Positions 44,054 to 52,626 of a DNA stretch of 64,000 bases are shown in pieces. This DNA is from Dechloromonas denitrificans (GTDB lineage Bacteria; Pseudomonadota; Gammaproteobacteria; Burkholderiales; Rhodocyclaceae). A model generated the notes under the pieces. That model was not told the origin of the DNA, searched no databases, and saw nothing but the letters and a program-made list of their open reading frames with translations. Location of the stretch: contig NZ_CP075187.1 of the NCBI RefSeq assembly GCF_020510665.1, forward strand, positions 2,190,501 to 2,254,500, read 5' to 3'. Both the position numbers and the translations under genes were made by a program. The first letter of the stretch is position 1. Each line of letters starts with the position of its first letter.

Positions 44054-44130
44054 ATGCCGATGGGCTGGCGGACTCGCCAAATCCGCCACTATCGCCTAAA
44101 CTCCGCAGGCATTGGGATGAAAGCGAAACG

Positions 44131-44790
44131 ATGGCCAAACTCGGATTTAAGACAAGCAAACTAATGACAGCCATTCGGGCCAACAGCCTGAATGGCGTCA
44201 TCGAAGCACTTGAAGAAGGCGATGATGTGGAAGAAGCCGACATTCACGGCTTCGGCGGCCTCCCTCTGCGAACCGCCTGTTTCGAAGGCAACCTGCCGAT
44301 CATCCGAGAATTGCTGACGCATGGCGCCAATGTCAATGCACTCGGCAGCAGCGGTACCGGCATGCCACTTCGCCTGGCCTTGCGCGGCGGTCATCGAACC
44401 ATTGCCGCATTGCTCATCAAGCAGGGCGCCAGCATCCCATCCGACCTCGTGATCGACGATGAACTGATGCATGGCGCAGCCCTGACCGAGGCCTTGCCAT
44501 CAACGCCAGAACTGGTCGATCTGCCGCTGGATCAGCCAGCCTCACCTGTGCATGAAGTAAAAAATAGCGAACCCGAATCGAATATCATCGAATTCGAAAC
44601 CTCGGCCATCCAGAGTGCCATCGAGGAAGTTCACGTGCGTTCCTGTTACGGCACCGACACCAACCTGCTGGCCATGGACCTGATGCGTTTCAATGACGAG
44701 CGCGAGGAAGCGGCCCAACAAAAAGATCAGGAAAAACCGGCAGAATCGCCAAAGCCGAACTTTTGGCAGTCAGGCAAGAGCGAAGGCTGA
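44131..44790 (+). CDS. Ankyrin-repeat protein with C-terminal C-x-GTDT motif
   Basis: 219 residues, no signal peptide. About three ankyrin repeats cover residues 10-115 (GGLPLRTACFEGNLPIIRELLTHGANVN; MPLRLALRGGHRTIAALLIKQGA). A long acidic linker follows, then EEVHVRSCYGTDTNLLAMDLMRF and a Glu/Gln/Lys-rich tail. The last motif is shared with the second ankyrin protein at 58503-59012. Function unknown; presumably protein binding in the cytosol. Lies between fbpA and the convergent fbpB. Confidence 0.85.
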   Translation: MAKLGFKTSKLMTAIRANSLNGVIEALEEGDDVEEADIHGFGGLPLRTACFEGNLPIIRELLTHGANVNALGSSGTGMPLRLALRGGHRTIAALLIKQGASIPSDLVIDDELMHGAALTEALPSTPELVDLPLDQPASPVHEVKNSEPESNIIEFETSAIQSAIEEVHVRSCYGTDTNLLAMDLMRFNDEREEAAQQKDQEKPAESPKPNFWQSGKSEG

Positions 44791-44791
44791 C

Positions 44792-46429
44792 TCAGCCCCG
44801 GCGAGTTGCCGAAATCTGACGCGACAGCGCAATCAGCGGCAGCAGTCCGACGACAACGATCGCCAATGCTGCGGTCGACGCCTCGGCCAGACGTTCATCC
44901 GAAGCCAGGGTGTAGGCTTGAGTCGCCAGGGTATCGAAATTGAAGGGGCGCATGACCAGCGTTGCCGGCAGCTCCTTCATCACATCGACAAACACCAGCA
45001 AGCCGGCCGTAAAAAGGCTGCCACGCAGCATCGGTGCATGCACCCGACGCAGGGTTTCACCCTGCCCCAACCCTAGGCTGCAGGCGGCATCGTCCATGCT
45101 CGGCGTAATTTTGGCCAAGCTCGACTCGACGGTATGCAGTGCCACGGCAAGGAAGCGGACGAGATAGGCGTAAATCAGCGCCGCGATGCCCCCGGTCAGC
45201 AGCAATCCCGGATTGTGACCAAACCAGAACAGCCATTGCCCGGCCAGCCAGTTATCAAGGCGGGTCACCGGAATGAGGACACCGACGGCAATGACGGCTC
45301 CCGGCACAGCGTAGCCCAGCCCGACCAGGCGATTCAATCCGCTCGCCAACGCGCCTTTTGAGAGGCGTGCGCCATAGGCCAGCAACAGAGCGATCAGGAC
45401 GCCGATTCCGGCCGTACATCCAGCCAGCAGAAAGCTGTTGCGTGACAACATCAGGAAACGCTCGCCAAACTGCGCATCGCCTTCGGTCAACGCCATTTTG
45501 AGCAGCAAAATGGCCGGCAGGACAAAACCGAGAAGCAGCGGCAAGGCACAAGCCAACCAAGCCAGCAGCGCCGCGAAGCCGGTCAGGCGTGCGCCTGCCA
45601 TCGGACGATTACGGGCTGTCGTGTTGTGATAGCGCGCACGGCTGCGCGAAAGGCGTTCGGCCATCAACAGGAAGAGGACGAAACCGAGCAGCATGGCCGC
45701 CAACTGAGCCGCTGCGACACGATCACCCAGCGAAAACCAGGCGCGGTAAATACCGGTGGTGAAGGTGTTGACCGCGAAATAGGCCACCGTCCCGTAATCG
45801 GCCAGCGTTTCCATCAAGGCCAAGGCGACACCGGCGACAATGGCAGGTCGGGCCAGCGGCAGGGAAACGGCAAAAAATGCGCGCCACGGCCCCATACCCA
45901 GGGTCCTGGCAGCTTCGAGCATGCCGCTTGCCCGCTCAATGAAGGCGGTACGGGCCAGCAGATAAACATAGGGATAAAGCACGCAGACAAACATCAGTAC
46001 CGCGCCAGGTAAGGTACGGATGTCGGGAAACCAGTAATCACCGTGCTCCCAGCCAAAAATCTCGCGCAATGCCGTCTGGACCGGGCCGACAAACTGCAGG
46101 AAATCGGTATAGACATAGGCCATGACATAGGCCGGCACCGCCAACGGCAAAACCATGGCCCATTCGAAAAACCGGCGACCGGGAAAATCGTGCATCGCCG
46201 TCAACCAGGCGGTGGCAACGCCGATCAAGGCCACGCCGCTCCCCACGCCCAGGCAAAGCCACAGCGAATTGGCGATGTACTCTGGCAAGACTGTCTGGGA
46301 AAGATGGAGCCAGGTTGAACTGGTGCCGCCGACAAAAAGGTTCAACCCGACACTGGCAACCGGCAAGCCGGCCAGAAAGGCGACAAGGGCGGCAATGATG
46401 ATCAGCGGGGAATAGGTCCGGGTGCGCAT
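44792..46429 (-). CDS. fbpB: Ferric iron ABC transporter permease, FbpB type
   Basis: 545 residues, about 12 membrane segments, two fused permease halves. Each half has a coupling loop: EAARTLGMGPWRAFFAVSLPLARPAI and DAACSLGLGQGETLRRVHAPMLRGSL. I choose the ATG at 46429; the in-frame TTG at 46438 adds three residues. No Shine-Dalgarno precedes it, and a TATAAT element sits about 14 nt ahead. Divergent from fbpC, convergent with the ankyrin gene. Confidence 0.92.
   Translation of the reverse strand: MRTRTYSPLIIIAALVAFLAGLPVASVGLNLFVGGTSSTWLHLSQTVLPEYIANSLWLCLGVGSGVALIGVATAWLTAMHDFPGRRFFEWAMVLPLAVPAYVMAYVYTDFLQFVGPVQTALREIFGWEHGDYWFPDIRTLPGAVLMFVCVLYPYVYLLARTAFIERASGMLEAARTLGMGPWRAFFAVSLPLARPAIVAGVALALMETLADYGTVAYFAVNTFTTGIYRAWFSLGDRVAAAQLAAMLLGFVLFLLMAERLSRSRARYHNTTARNRPMAGARLTGFAALLAWLACALPLLLGFVLPAILLLKMALTEGDAQFGERFLMLSRNSFLLAGCTAGIGVLIALLLAYGARLSKGALASGLNRLVGLGYAVPGAVIAVGVLIPVTRLDNWLAGQWLFWFGHNPGLLLTGGIAALIYAYLVRFLAVALHTVESSLAKITPSMDDAACSLGLGQGETLRRVHAPMLRGSLFTAGLLVFVDVMKELPATLVMRPFNFDTLATQAYTLASDERLAEASTAALAIVVVGLLPLIALSRQISATRRG
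44867..44879 (+). repeat. Dispersed word TGCTGCGGTCGAC, copy 8
   Basis: Exact match antisense near the 3' end of fbpB, read by the gene as STAA. Confidence 0.8.
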
Positions 46430-46434
46430 GGTGG

Positions 46435-46452
46435 TCAATGCGAATTATAATC
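46435..46452. repeat. 18-bp direct repeat copy A at the fbpB start
   Basis: TCAATGCGAATTATAATC, 6 nt from the fbpB ATG; identical to 46553-46570. Contains ATTATAAT, a -10 box readable on both strands, and resembles two Fur hexamers (GCGAAT-TATAAT against GATAAT-GATAAT). Confidence 0.7.
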
Positions 46453-46552
46453 GTTGCCCCGTAAATCAGCTAACCGCCGCCCCTCCGGATTCGCCCCTGG
46501 CCCACCCTCGGCGATGCCGGGATTTTCGTTGCGGCAGGCGATTCGATGTCGC

Positions 46553-46570
46553 TCAATGCGAATTATAATC
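46553..46570. repeat. 18-bp direct repeat copy B at the fbpC start
   Basis: Identical to copy A, 7 nt before the fbpC ATG. The TATAAT (46564-46569) leaves room for only a very short leader. Confidence 0.7.
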
Positions 46571-46577
46571 AAGCGCT

Positions 46578-47663
46578 ATGGCTCAACTTGAACTCAATGA
46601 CATTGTCCAGCGCTACGGCAAGCACACCATTGTCAATGGTGTGGATTTTCGCCTCGAAGCCGGACAGATCGCCTGCCTCCTCGGACCTTCCGGCTGCGGC
46701 AAGACGACTTTGCTCCGCTGCATTGCCGGCTTTGAAGATATTGCCGGCGGCCAGATAAAGCTGCGCGGCGAAACGGTCAGCCAGGCCGGCGAACGCATTG
46801 CCCCGGAGAAGCGCCGAATCGGGATGGTTTTCCAGGATTACGCCCTGTTCCCTCACCTGACTGTCGAACAGAATGTCGCCTTCGGTCTGGGCAAAAAGCC
46901 GCAAGAAGATACCCATCTGCGTGTTCGCCAGTTGCTCGCCACGGTCGGTCTTTCCGGTCAGGGCCACAAATATCCGCATGAACTTTCCGGTGGCCAGCAA
47001 CAACGCGTCGCCCTGGCCCGCGCCCTGGCGCCACGCCCCGAACTGATCCTGCTCGACGAGCCGTTTTCCAACCTTGATGTCGGTTTGCGCGAACGCCTGT
47101 CGGTCGAGGTACGCGAAATCCTCAAACGCGAGGGGTCGACCGCGATACTCGTCACGCACGATCAGAACGAAGCCTTCGCCATGGCCGACGAAATCGGCGT
47201 CATGCACGAAGGTCGCATCCAGCAATGGGATGTTCCCTACAACCTCTACCACCGGCCGGCCAATCGTTTCGTGGCCGATTTCATTGGCCAGGGCGTGCTG
47301 CTGCCCGGCGTGGTTGCCGGCGGCAGCAATGTCGACATGGAACTGGGCAAGCTGACCTCCGACATCCCGGTCGAGTGCAGTGAAACCTGCGCCAACTGCG
47401 GCGATGGTTGCGATGTCGACGTCCTGCTTCGTCCCGATGACATCGTGCACGACGATCGCAGCCCGCTCCAGGCCGAAGTGCTGCACAAGGCATTTCGCGG
47501 CGCCGACATCCTGTACACCTTGCGCCTGGCCAGCGGTGCCGAAGTACTGTCGCTGGTCCCCTCGCACCACAACCACGCGCTCGGCGAAAAAATCGGCATC
47601 CGTCTCGATGCCGATCACGTCATTGCCTTCAAGGCCCAGCGCACAGGCGCCGGGCACGCATGA
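46578..47663 (+). CDS. fbpC: Ferric iron ABC transporter ATPase, FbpC type, with Cys cluster
   Basis: 361 residues. Walker [17 protein letters not shown], signature [16 protein letters not shown], Walker [20 protein letters not shown] and H-loop LVTHDQNEA. The C-terminal regulatory domain contains C267-x3-C271-x2-C274-x3-C278 ([15 protein letters not shown]), which could bind iron or another metal. No ribosome site is visible ahead of the ATG. The 3' end overlaps aat by 4 nt, linking iron transport to N-degron genes in one transcript. Confidence 0.94.
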   Translation: MAQLELNDIVQRYGKHTIVNGVDFRLEAGQIACLLGPSGCGKTTLLRCIAGFEDIAGGQIKLRGETVSQAGERIAPEKRRIGMVFQDYALFPHLTVEQNVAFGLGKKPQEDTHLRVRQLLATVGLSGQGHKYPHELSGGQQQRVALARALAPRPELILLDEPFSNLDVGLRERLSVEVREILKREGSTAILVTHDQNEAFAMADEIGVMHEGRIQQWDVPYNLYHRPANRFVADFIGQGVLLPGVVAGGSNVDMELGKLTSDIPVECSETCANCGDGCDVDVLLRPDDIVHDDRSPLQAEVLHKAFRGADILYTLRLASGAEVLSLVPSHHNHALGEKIGIRLDADHVIAFKAQRTGAGHA

Positions 47664-48364
47664 TTCCCTTTCTCGGTTCGCTCGACCTTTTTCCGCCGGT
47701 CGAGACGGCCCGAAGCGATATGGGTGGCCTGCTCGCCGTGGGAGGCGAGCTCGACCCGGCCCGCCTGCTCGACGCCTACACTCAGGGAATCTTCCCTTGG
47801 GGCACGGTCGAAGGGCAGCCCCTGTGGTACAGCCCGGACCCACGCATGGTGCTGTTTCCCGATGAGTTCCAGCCCAGCCGTTCGCTGCGCAAGATATTGC
47901 GCAGCAGCTGTTTCGACGTACATTTCGACCGCAACTTTGCCGGAGTGATGCGCGGCTGCGCCGAAACGCCACGCCCGGGACAGGACGGCACCTGGATTTC
48001 AGCAGAGATGCTCGCCGCCTACATCCGCCTGCATGAACTCGGCTGGGCCCATTCGGTCGAAGTCTATGAAGAAGGCGATCTGGTTGGCGGTCTTTATGGC
48101 CTGGCCATCGGTCACATGTTCTATGGTGAATCGATGTTTTCGCGCCGCAGCAACGCATCGAAGGTCGCCTTCGCTCACCTGATCAGGCAACTCACGGCGC
48201 TTGGCGTCGAGTTGATCGACTGCCAGATGTATACCGACCATCTGGCCTCACTCGGCGGCCGGGAAATTCCGCGCAGCCTGTTTATCGACCATTTACACCG
48301 GTTGACCGCAGCCCCCGTCCGCCGCGATGCCTGGTCGATCCAGTCGCTCAATCTGAACTGGTAG
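47660..48364 (+). CDS. aat: Leucyl/phenylalanyl-tRNA--protein transferase
   Basis: 234 residues. Adds Leu or Phe from aminoacyl-tRNA to N-terminal Lys/Arg of proteins, making ClpAP/ClpS degrons. GGLLAVGGELDPARLLDAYTQGIFPWG and GGLYGLAIGHMFYGESMFSR are family signatures. Start overlaps fbpC (ATGA); bpt follows 6 nt later. Confidence 0.96.
   Translation: MIPFLGSLDLFPPVETARSDMGGLLAVGGELDPARLLDAYTQGIFPWGTVEGQPLWYSPDPRMVLFPDEFQPSRSLRKILRSSCFDVHFDRNFAGVMRGCAETPRPGQDGTWISAEMLAAYIRLHELGWAHSVEVYEEGDLVGGLYGLAIGHMFYGESMFSRRSNASKVAFAHLIRQLTALGVELIDCQMYTDHLASLGGREIPRSLFIDHLHRLTAAPVRRDAWSIQSLNLNW
48301..48313 (-). repeat. Dispersed word variant GGCTGCGGTCAAC
   Basis: Two mismatches to the 13-base consensus (first base and G-to-A), minus strand in aat, read by the gene as LTAA. 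Confidence 0.5.
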
Positions 48365-48370
48365 GAGACC

Positions 48371-49120
48371 ATGGCCCAACCCGACGACGCTGCGCTGCCC
48401 TTCTCGCTGCTCCAGTTCTACGCCACCTCGCCCTACGACTGCAGCTATCTGCCTGAGCGTTTAGCCCGCTCGCAGGTCGCCACGCCGGCCCACCTGATCA
48501 ACAGCGAAATCTATAGCTCACTCGTCCGCCAGGGGTTCCGGCGCAGCGGCATTTTCACCTACCGGCCGCATTGCGATGCCTGCCAGGCCTGCGTTCCCGT
48601 CCGCCTGCCGGTTGCCGAACTCCAACTGAGGCGCAATCAGCGCCGGGCGCTCAAGCGACACGCCAATCTGGTCGCCCGCGAATTGCCGCTTGAATTGTTC
48701 GACGATCATTACGCCCTTTATGCCCGCTACCAGAGCGCCCGCCATGCCGGCGGCGGCATGGATCAAGACAGCCACGACCAGTACGCCAACTTCCTGCTGC
48801 AAAGCCGGGTCGATACCCGCCTGATCGAATTTTCCGAAGGCAGCGAAGTCCGCATGGTCAGCCTGATCGACGTGCTCGACGACGGCCTTTCCTCGGTCTA
48901 CACCTTTTTTGACCCGGATATCCCGAACGCCAGTTTCGGCACCTACAACGTGCTCTGGCAAGCGGCGCAATGCGAGGCGCTGGGACTGCCCTACCTGTAC
49001 CTCGGCTACTGGATTGCCGAAAGCCGGAAAATGGCCTACAAAGCGAGTTTCCAGCCGATCGAAGGCCTCATTGACGGTCGCTGGTCGCCTCTCCAACCCA
49101 ACACTGAAGACCCTGCATGA
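48371..49120 (+). CDS. bpt: Aspartate/glutamate leucyltransferase
   Basis: 249 residues. Bacterial ATE homologue that transfers Leu to N-terminal Asp/Glu, the second arm of the Leu N-degron route. N-terminal Cys motif region ([28 protein letters not shown]), then [19 protein letters not shown] and [25 protein letters not shown] lies at good spacing ahead of the ATG. Coupled to the next gene by 4 nt overlap. Confidence 0.95.
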   Translation: MAQPDDAALPFSLLQFYATSPYDCSYLPERLARSQVATPAHLINSEIYSSLVRQGFRRSGIFTYRPHCDACQACVPVRLPVAELQLRRNQRRALKRHANLVARELPLELFDDHYALYARYQSARHAGGGMDQDSHDQYANFLLQSRVDTRLIEFSEGSEVRMVSLIDVLDDGLSSVYTFFDPDIPNASFGTYNVLWQAAQCEALGLPYLYLGYWIAESRKMAYKASFQPIEGLIDGRWSPLQPNTEDPA

Positions 49121-49803
49121 AATCAGCTCTCCTGGCCCTGCTTCTCCTGCCGCTGGCAGCATCAGCCGACAACGAACGCCTGCCCTACGCCTGCGACAAC
49201 GGCAGCCATATCGAAATTTCATTTTCCGCCAACAGCGACGGTCGACCGCAAGCCACGCTCCATTTCGCCGACGAGGCGATCACCCTGCCGCAAGTACCGG
49301 CGGCATCCGGCACGCTGTACCGCAACGAAACGCTACGCCTGCACACCAAGGAAGAGCGCGCCCTGTTCGAGGACGACAAGGGCAACCGCCGCGACTGCCT
49401 GCGCGGCAACACGCCACCACCGGGCGCCGCCAGCCCGAGCCCGGTAGCGGCCAGCAGTTTCGTCGATATCGCCGGCAGCGTCAGCTATCTGCAGCGCATC
49501 GCCCTGCCGCCGGATGCCGTGCTGATTGTCCGCATCCAGGACACCGCCCGGGCAGGAGCGCCAGCCCGAACCCTGGCCGAACAGCGTATCGAACTGGCCG
49601 GCCAGCAAGTGCCGATCAACTTCCAGACAACCATCGACCGCGACCTGATCGGCAAGCGGGCGCGCATCACCATTTCGGCGCGTATCGAAAGCCGGGGCAA
49701 GCTGCTCTTCATCAACGACCGCAGCTATCCGGCGCTCACGAACGGACAGCCGAATCCGGTTGACATGCGCCTCAAGCCCGTCGCTCGTGGCCCGCGCCGT
49801 TAA
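49117..49803 (+). CDS. Secreted MliC-like/YbaY-like two-domain protein
   Basis: 228 residues, signal peptide [17 protein letters not shown]. The N-terminal half (about 20-105) resembles the MliC lysozyme-inhibitor fold: [13 protein letters not shown] paired with CLRGN, two Cys. The C-terminal half (about 115-225: [34 protein letters not shown]) resembles the YbaY/YscW lipoprotein domain. No lipobox, so probably soluble in the periplasm. Proposed role: lysozyme inhibition or envelope protection (inference). Overlaps the next gene. Confidence 0.72.
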   Translation: MKSALLALLLLPLAASADNERLPYACDNGSHIEISFSANSDGRPQATLHFADEAITLPQVPAASGTLYRNETLRLHTKEERALFEDDKGNRRDCLRGNTPPPGAASPSPVAASSFVDIAGSVSYLQRIALPPDAVLIVRIQDTARAGAPARTLAEQRIELAGQQVPINFQTTIDRDLIGKRARITISARIESRGKLLFINDRSYPALTNGQPNPVDMRLKPVARGPRR

Positions 49804-50194
49804 ACCGGGCAGCGTGCTGCTCGCCGCCCTGCTGCTGCCGGCCCTGCCCGCCGCAGCGGCTGGCGTTGCCTGCCATGTCACCTACGGCGGTGAAATGCGG
49901 ACGATCGAAGCACAGCCGGTCGCCTCACCGTATCAAGTGGCCCCGGTCGCCATCGGCTCATTCTTCCTCTTTCGCATCGTAGTCCGCGATGAACCTACCG
50001 ATGTGTCGGGCATCAAGCTGTACACCTATGCCGACCGCGACAGCGGCCCGCAACTGATCCATCAGGCCAGCCACCTCTATCCGCCGGTCAATCTCCCGGT
50101 CTACGGCTTCAGCGGCCTGAATTTCGTCTACGAGCCGATGCGCGACGGCGAACTGCAATACTGGTGCGAATTCAAGCCGGGAGCCGGAAAATGA
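49787..50194 (+). CDS. Small secreted protein of unknown function
   Basis: 135 residues from GTG 49787, which gives a compact signal peptide ([25 protein letters not shown]). A TTG nine codons earlier is the alternative. The mature part is about 110 residues with two Cys (GVACHVTYGG and QYWCEFKPG) that could form one disulphide, and is rich in aromatics and Pro. I do not recognise a domain. It overlaps the genes on both sides, so it is co-translated with the MliC-like protein and the CapA-like protein. Confidence 0.7.
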   Translation: MARAVKPGSVLLAALLLPALPAAAAGVACHVTYGGEMRTIEAQPVASPYQVAPVAIGSFFLFRIVVRDEPTDVSGIKLYTYADRDSGPQLIHQASHLYPPVNLPVYGFSGLNFVYEPMRDGELQYWCEFKPGAGK

Positions 50195-51159
50195 GCCATT
50201 TTCGCCGATTGACCGCGACATTCGCCCTGCTCTTTGCCTGCAACCTGCAGGCCGAACCGCTCAGCCTGACTTTCGCCGGCGACCTGATGCTTGACGATGG
50301 ACCGGGCCGACTGATCGCCGACGGTGGCGACCCGCTACTCCCCTTCTCCGACATCCTGCGCGAGGCCGATTACCGGATCGGCAATCTCGAATGCCCGATC
50401 GCCGAAAGCGGCCAGGCCTTCGATAACAAGATTTACAGCTTCCGCGCCCAGCCATCGGTCACCCGCGTCCTGCAAGGTCGTTTCGATGCCGTGGCGCTGG
50501 CCAACAACCACTCCGGCGATTACGGCCGCGACGCCTTCCTCGAAACCCTGCACCACCTCGACCAGGCTGGCATCGCCCACTTTGGCGGCGGCCGTAACCT
50601 GAGTGAAGCCCACGCGCCGCTGTGGATCGAGCGCAAGGGCCTGAAAATTGCCGTGCTCAGCTACAACGAATTCAAGCCACGCACCTTCGAAGCCGGCGCC
50701 GACTGGCCGGGCATTGCCTGGAGCGAGGATGATCAGGTCGTCACCGACATCCGGGCTGCCAAAGCTGCCGGTGCCGACCACGTCATTCCTTTCATGCACT
50801 GGGGCTGGGAACGCGAACCGCTGCCCGACCAGCGCCAGAAAACCCTGGCCCGCAAGATGATCGACGCTGGCGCCAGCCTGGTCGTCGGCGGCCACCCGCA
50901 CGTCACGCAGGGCGCCGAGATTTATCAGGGCAAACCGATCATCTACAGCCTGGGCAATTTCGTTTTCGATGGCTTCGATCTGCCGGCCGCCCGACGCGGC
51001 TGGTTGTTGCGCCTGAAATTCGACAAAACCGGCCTGCTGTTCTGGGAAACGCTGCTCGCAGAAATGGATGAAAACGGAACGCCGCACCCGGTTTCAGGGG
51101 CCTTCACGCCCTGCGGACGCGGCGGCGCAGCCGAACTGCTCGAATGCCAGACCCCGTAA
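50191..51159 (+). CDS. CapA-family metallophosphatase-like protein
   Basis: 322 residues from the ATG overlapping the upstream stop. Signal peptide MSHFRRLTATFALLFACNLQA. CapA/PgsA motifs: LTFAGDLMLDDGPG, GNLECPIAESG, ALANNHSGDYG, MHWGWEREPLP and VGGHPHVTQGAEIY. Related to poly-gamma-glutamate biosynthesis proteins, but there are no CapB/CapC genes here, so a periplasmic phosphatase role is as likely. Last gene of the fbpC-aat-bpt run. Confidence 0.88.
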   Translation: MSHFRRLTATFALLFACNLQAEPLSLTFAGDLMLDDGPGRLIADGGDPLLPFSDILREADYRIGNLECPIAESGQAFDNKIYSFRAQPSVTRVLQGRFDAVALANNHSGDYGRDAFLETLHHLDQAGIAHFGGGRNLSEAHAPLWIERKGLKIAVLSYNEFKPRTFEAGADWPGIAWSEDDQVVTDIRAAKAAGADHVIPFMHWGWEREPLPDQRQKTLARKMIDAGASLVVGGHPHVTQGAEIYQGKPIIYSLGNFVFDGFDLPAARRGWLLRLKFDKTGLLFWETLLAEMDENGTPHPVSGAFTPCGRGGAAELLECQTP

Positions 51160-51315
51160 GGGAATCATTCGATGAGCGTAACCACCCGCGGCAACACCGG
51201 TGCGATGGCAGATCTCCGCACTACTTTTGTGCATCGCCCCGCGGTATCATTTGGCATTCGCTGAACGACCTTCAGCCCCCTTGCCGCTCTCGATTGCCCA
51301 GGAAATTTCCGCCCA

Positions 51316-52626
51316 ATGAGTTTTTTCAAGCGCCTCTTCGGTTTTTTCTCGGACGATAAAAAAGCCGCCGCCGCGCCAAGCCCGCGCCCGGTTGCACCGG
51401 CGGCCGCAGCCCAGGCACCGCAAGGCGCAGCGCTGATCTTCATCGGCTGGGGTGAAATGGTCGATGGACAATCGAAGATTTCAGGCTACCTGCTCCGCCC
51501 CCGCTCACTGGTCGCCGATCGTCCGATCGAAGCCAGTGCATTGCGCCAGGCACTCGAGCGCGAGCAAGTCGCGCGCTTTGCCGAACAGCGCCTGGTGATC
51601 ATTCCCCTGACAGTGGCGCAATGGCAGGCCGTCGATTTCCGCAGCCTGATCCAGCGCCGCAGTTGTTTCCTGATCGACGACCTCGGCCAACTCGATGCCC
51701 CTGCGCGCGACGCATTGGTCGCCAGCATTCGTGCCGCCGGCGCACGTCTTGCGGTCGACCTGCGAAACGATGCCGATTTGAGTCTGGCCGGACAAGCCGA
51801 TGTCCTGCTGTTCGATTTTCAGACCGCCTCCCTCGCCGCGCTGGAAAAAACGGTCAAAACACTGCGCCAGCGCAAACCCGGTCTGCTGATGGCCGCCGAT
51901 AACGTACACACCTGGGCCGAACACCGGCTCTGCCTGTCGCTCGGTTTCGATTTCTGCCTCGGCAGTTTTGCCGCAACGCGCGATGAAGAGGCTGCTGCCG
52001 GGCCAATCAGCGAAAGCCGGCTGGTCGTCATCGAAATGCTCAACCAGTTGCGCAGCGACGTCGATCTGGCCGACCTGGCAACCACCGCCATGCGCGACCC
52101 GGCGGTCGTCGTCAAGCTGCTCGACATGGCCAACTCGCCGCTTTACGGCCTGCCGCGCAAGGTTGCCAATCTCGAAGAAGCAATCATGCTGCTCGGCCGC
52201 GACGCCCTCTATCGCTGGCTAGCCATCGCCCTGCTGCATGTCGATGCCAACAGCGGACGCGACCAGACCTTGATGGTTTTCGCCCTGTGCCGCGCCGCTT
52301 TCCTCAAGCAGGTGGCCGGCAATGCCGACCCGCAGAAATCGGATGAAATGTTCCTCGTCGGCCTGCTGTCCATCCTCGAAAGCCTGCTCGGCCTGCCGAT
52401 GAGCCAGATTCTCGAAAAGATGCGCCTGCCGGAAACGGTCGCCGATGCCTTGCTGCGCGGCGAAGGCCCCTACGCCAGGCCGCTGCAACTGGCGCTGGCG
52501 CTGGAACGCTGCCGGCTCGACCAGGCCATCGTTCTGGCCACGTCGATCCGGATCAGCCCGACCGAATTGCTCGACTATTACCGCGAAGCAATGACCTGGG
52601 CGACGAGCGAAGTCGGCAACGGCTGA
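51316..52626 (+). CDS. EAL-like/HDOD signalling protein
   Basis: 436 residues. After an Ala/Pro-rich N terminus, residues about 40-205 resemble a degenerate EAL domain lacking the ExL catalytic motif; residues about 215-405 form an HDOD domain (LNQLRSDVDLADLATTAMRDPAVVVKLLDMANSPLYGLPRKVANLEEAIMLLG). This YuxH-type arrangement occurs in c-di-GMP and stress signalling proteins, usually without phosphodiesterase activity. Monocistronic; convergent with the export operon. Confidence 0.85.
   Translation: MSFFKRLFGFFSDDKKAAAAPSPRPVAPAAAAQAPQGAALIFIGWGEMVDGQSKISGYLLRPRSLVADRPIEASALRQALEREQVARFAEQRLVIIPLTVAQWQAVDFRSLIQRRSCFLIDDLGQLDAPARDALVASIRAAGARLAVDLRNDADLSLAGQADVLLFDFQTASLAALEKTVKTLRQRKPGLLMAADNVHTWAEHRLCLSLGFDFCLGSFAATRDEEAAAGPISESRLVVIEMLNQLRSDVDLADLATTAMRDPAVVVKLLDMANSPLYGLPRKVANLEEAIMLLGRDALYRWLAIALLHVDANSGRDQTLMVFALCRAAFLKQVAGNADPQKSDEMFLVGLLSILESLLGLPMSQILEKMRLPETVADALLRGEGPYARPLQLALALERCRLDQAIVLATSIRISPTELLDYYREAMTWATSEVGNG

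Noticed and set aside
46569..48158. 529-codon minus-strand frame opposite fbpC and aat
   Set aside because: Spans two convincing plus-strand genes and their junction; no recognisable protein.
51144..51359. Small plus-strand frame between the CapA-like and EAL/HDOD genes
   Set aside because: Overlaps both neighbours, has a Pro/Arg-rich composition typical of out-of-frame reading and no ribosome site.
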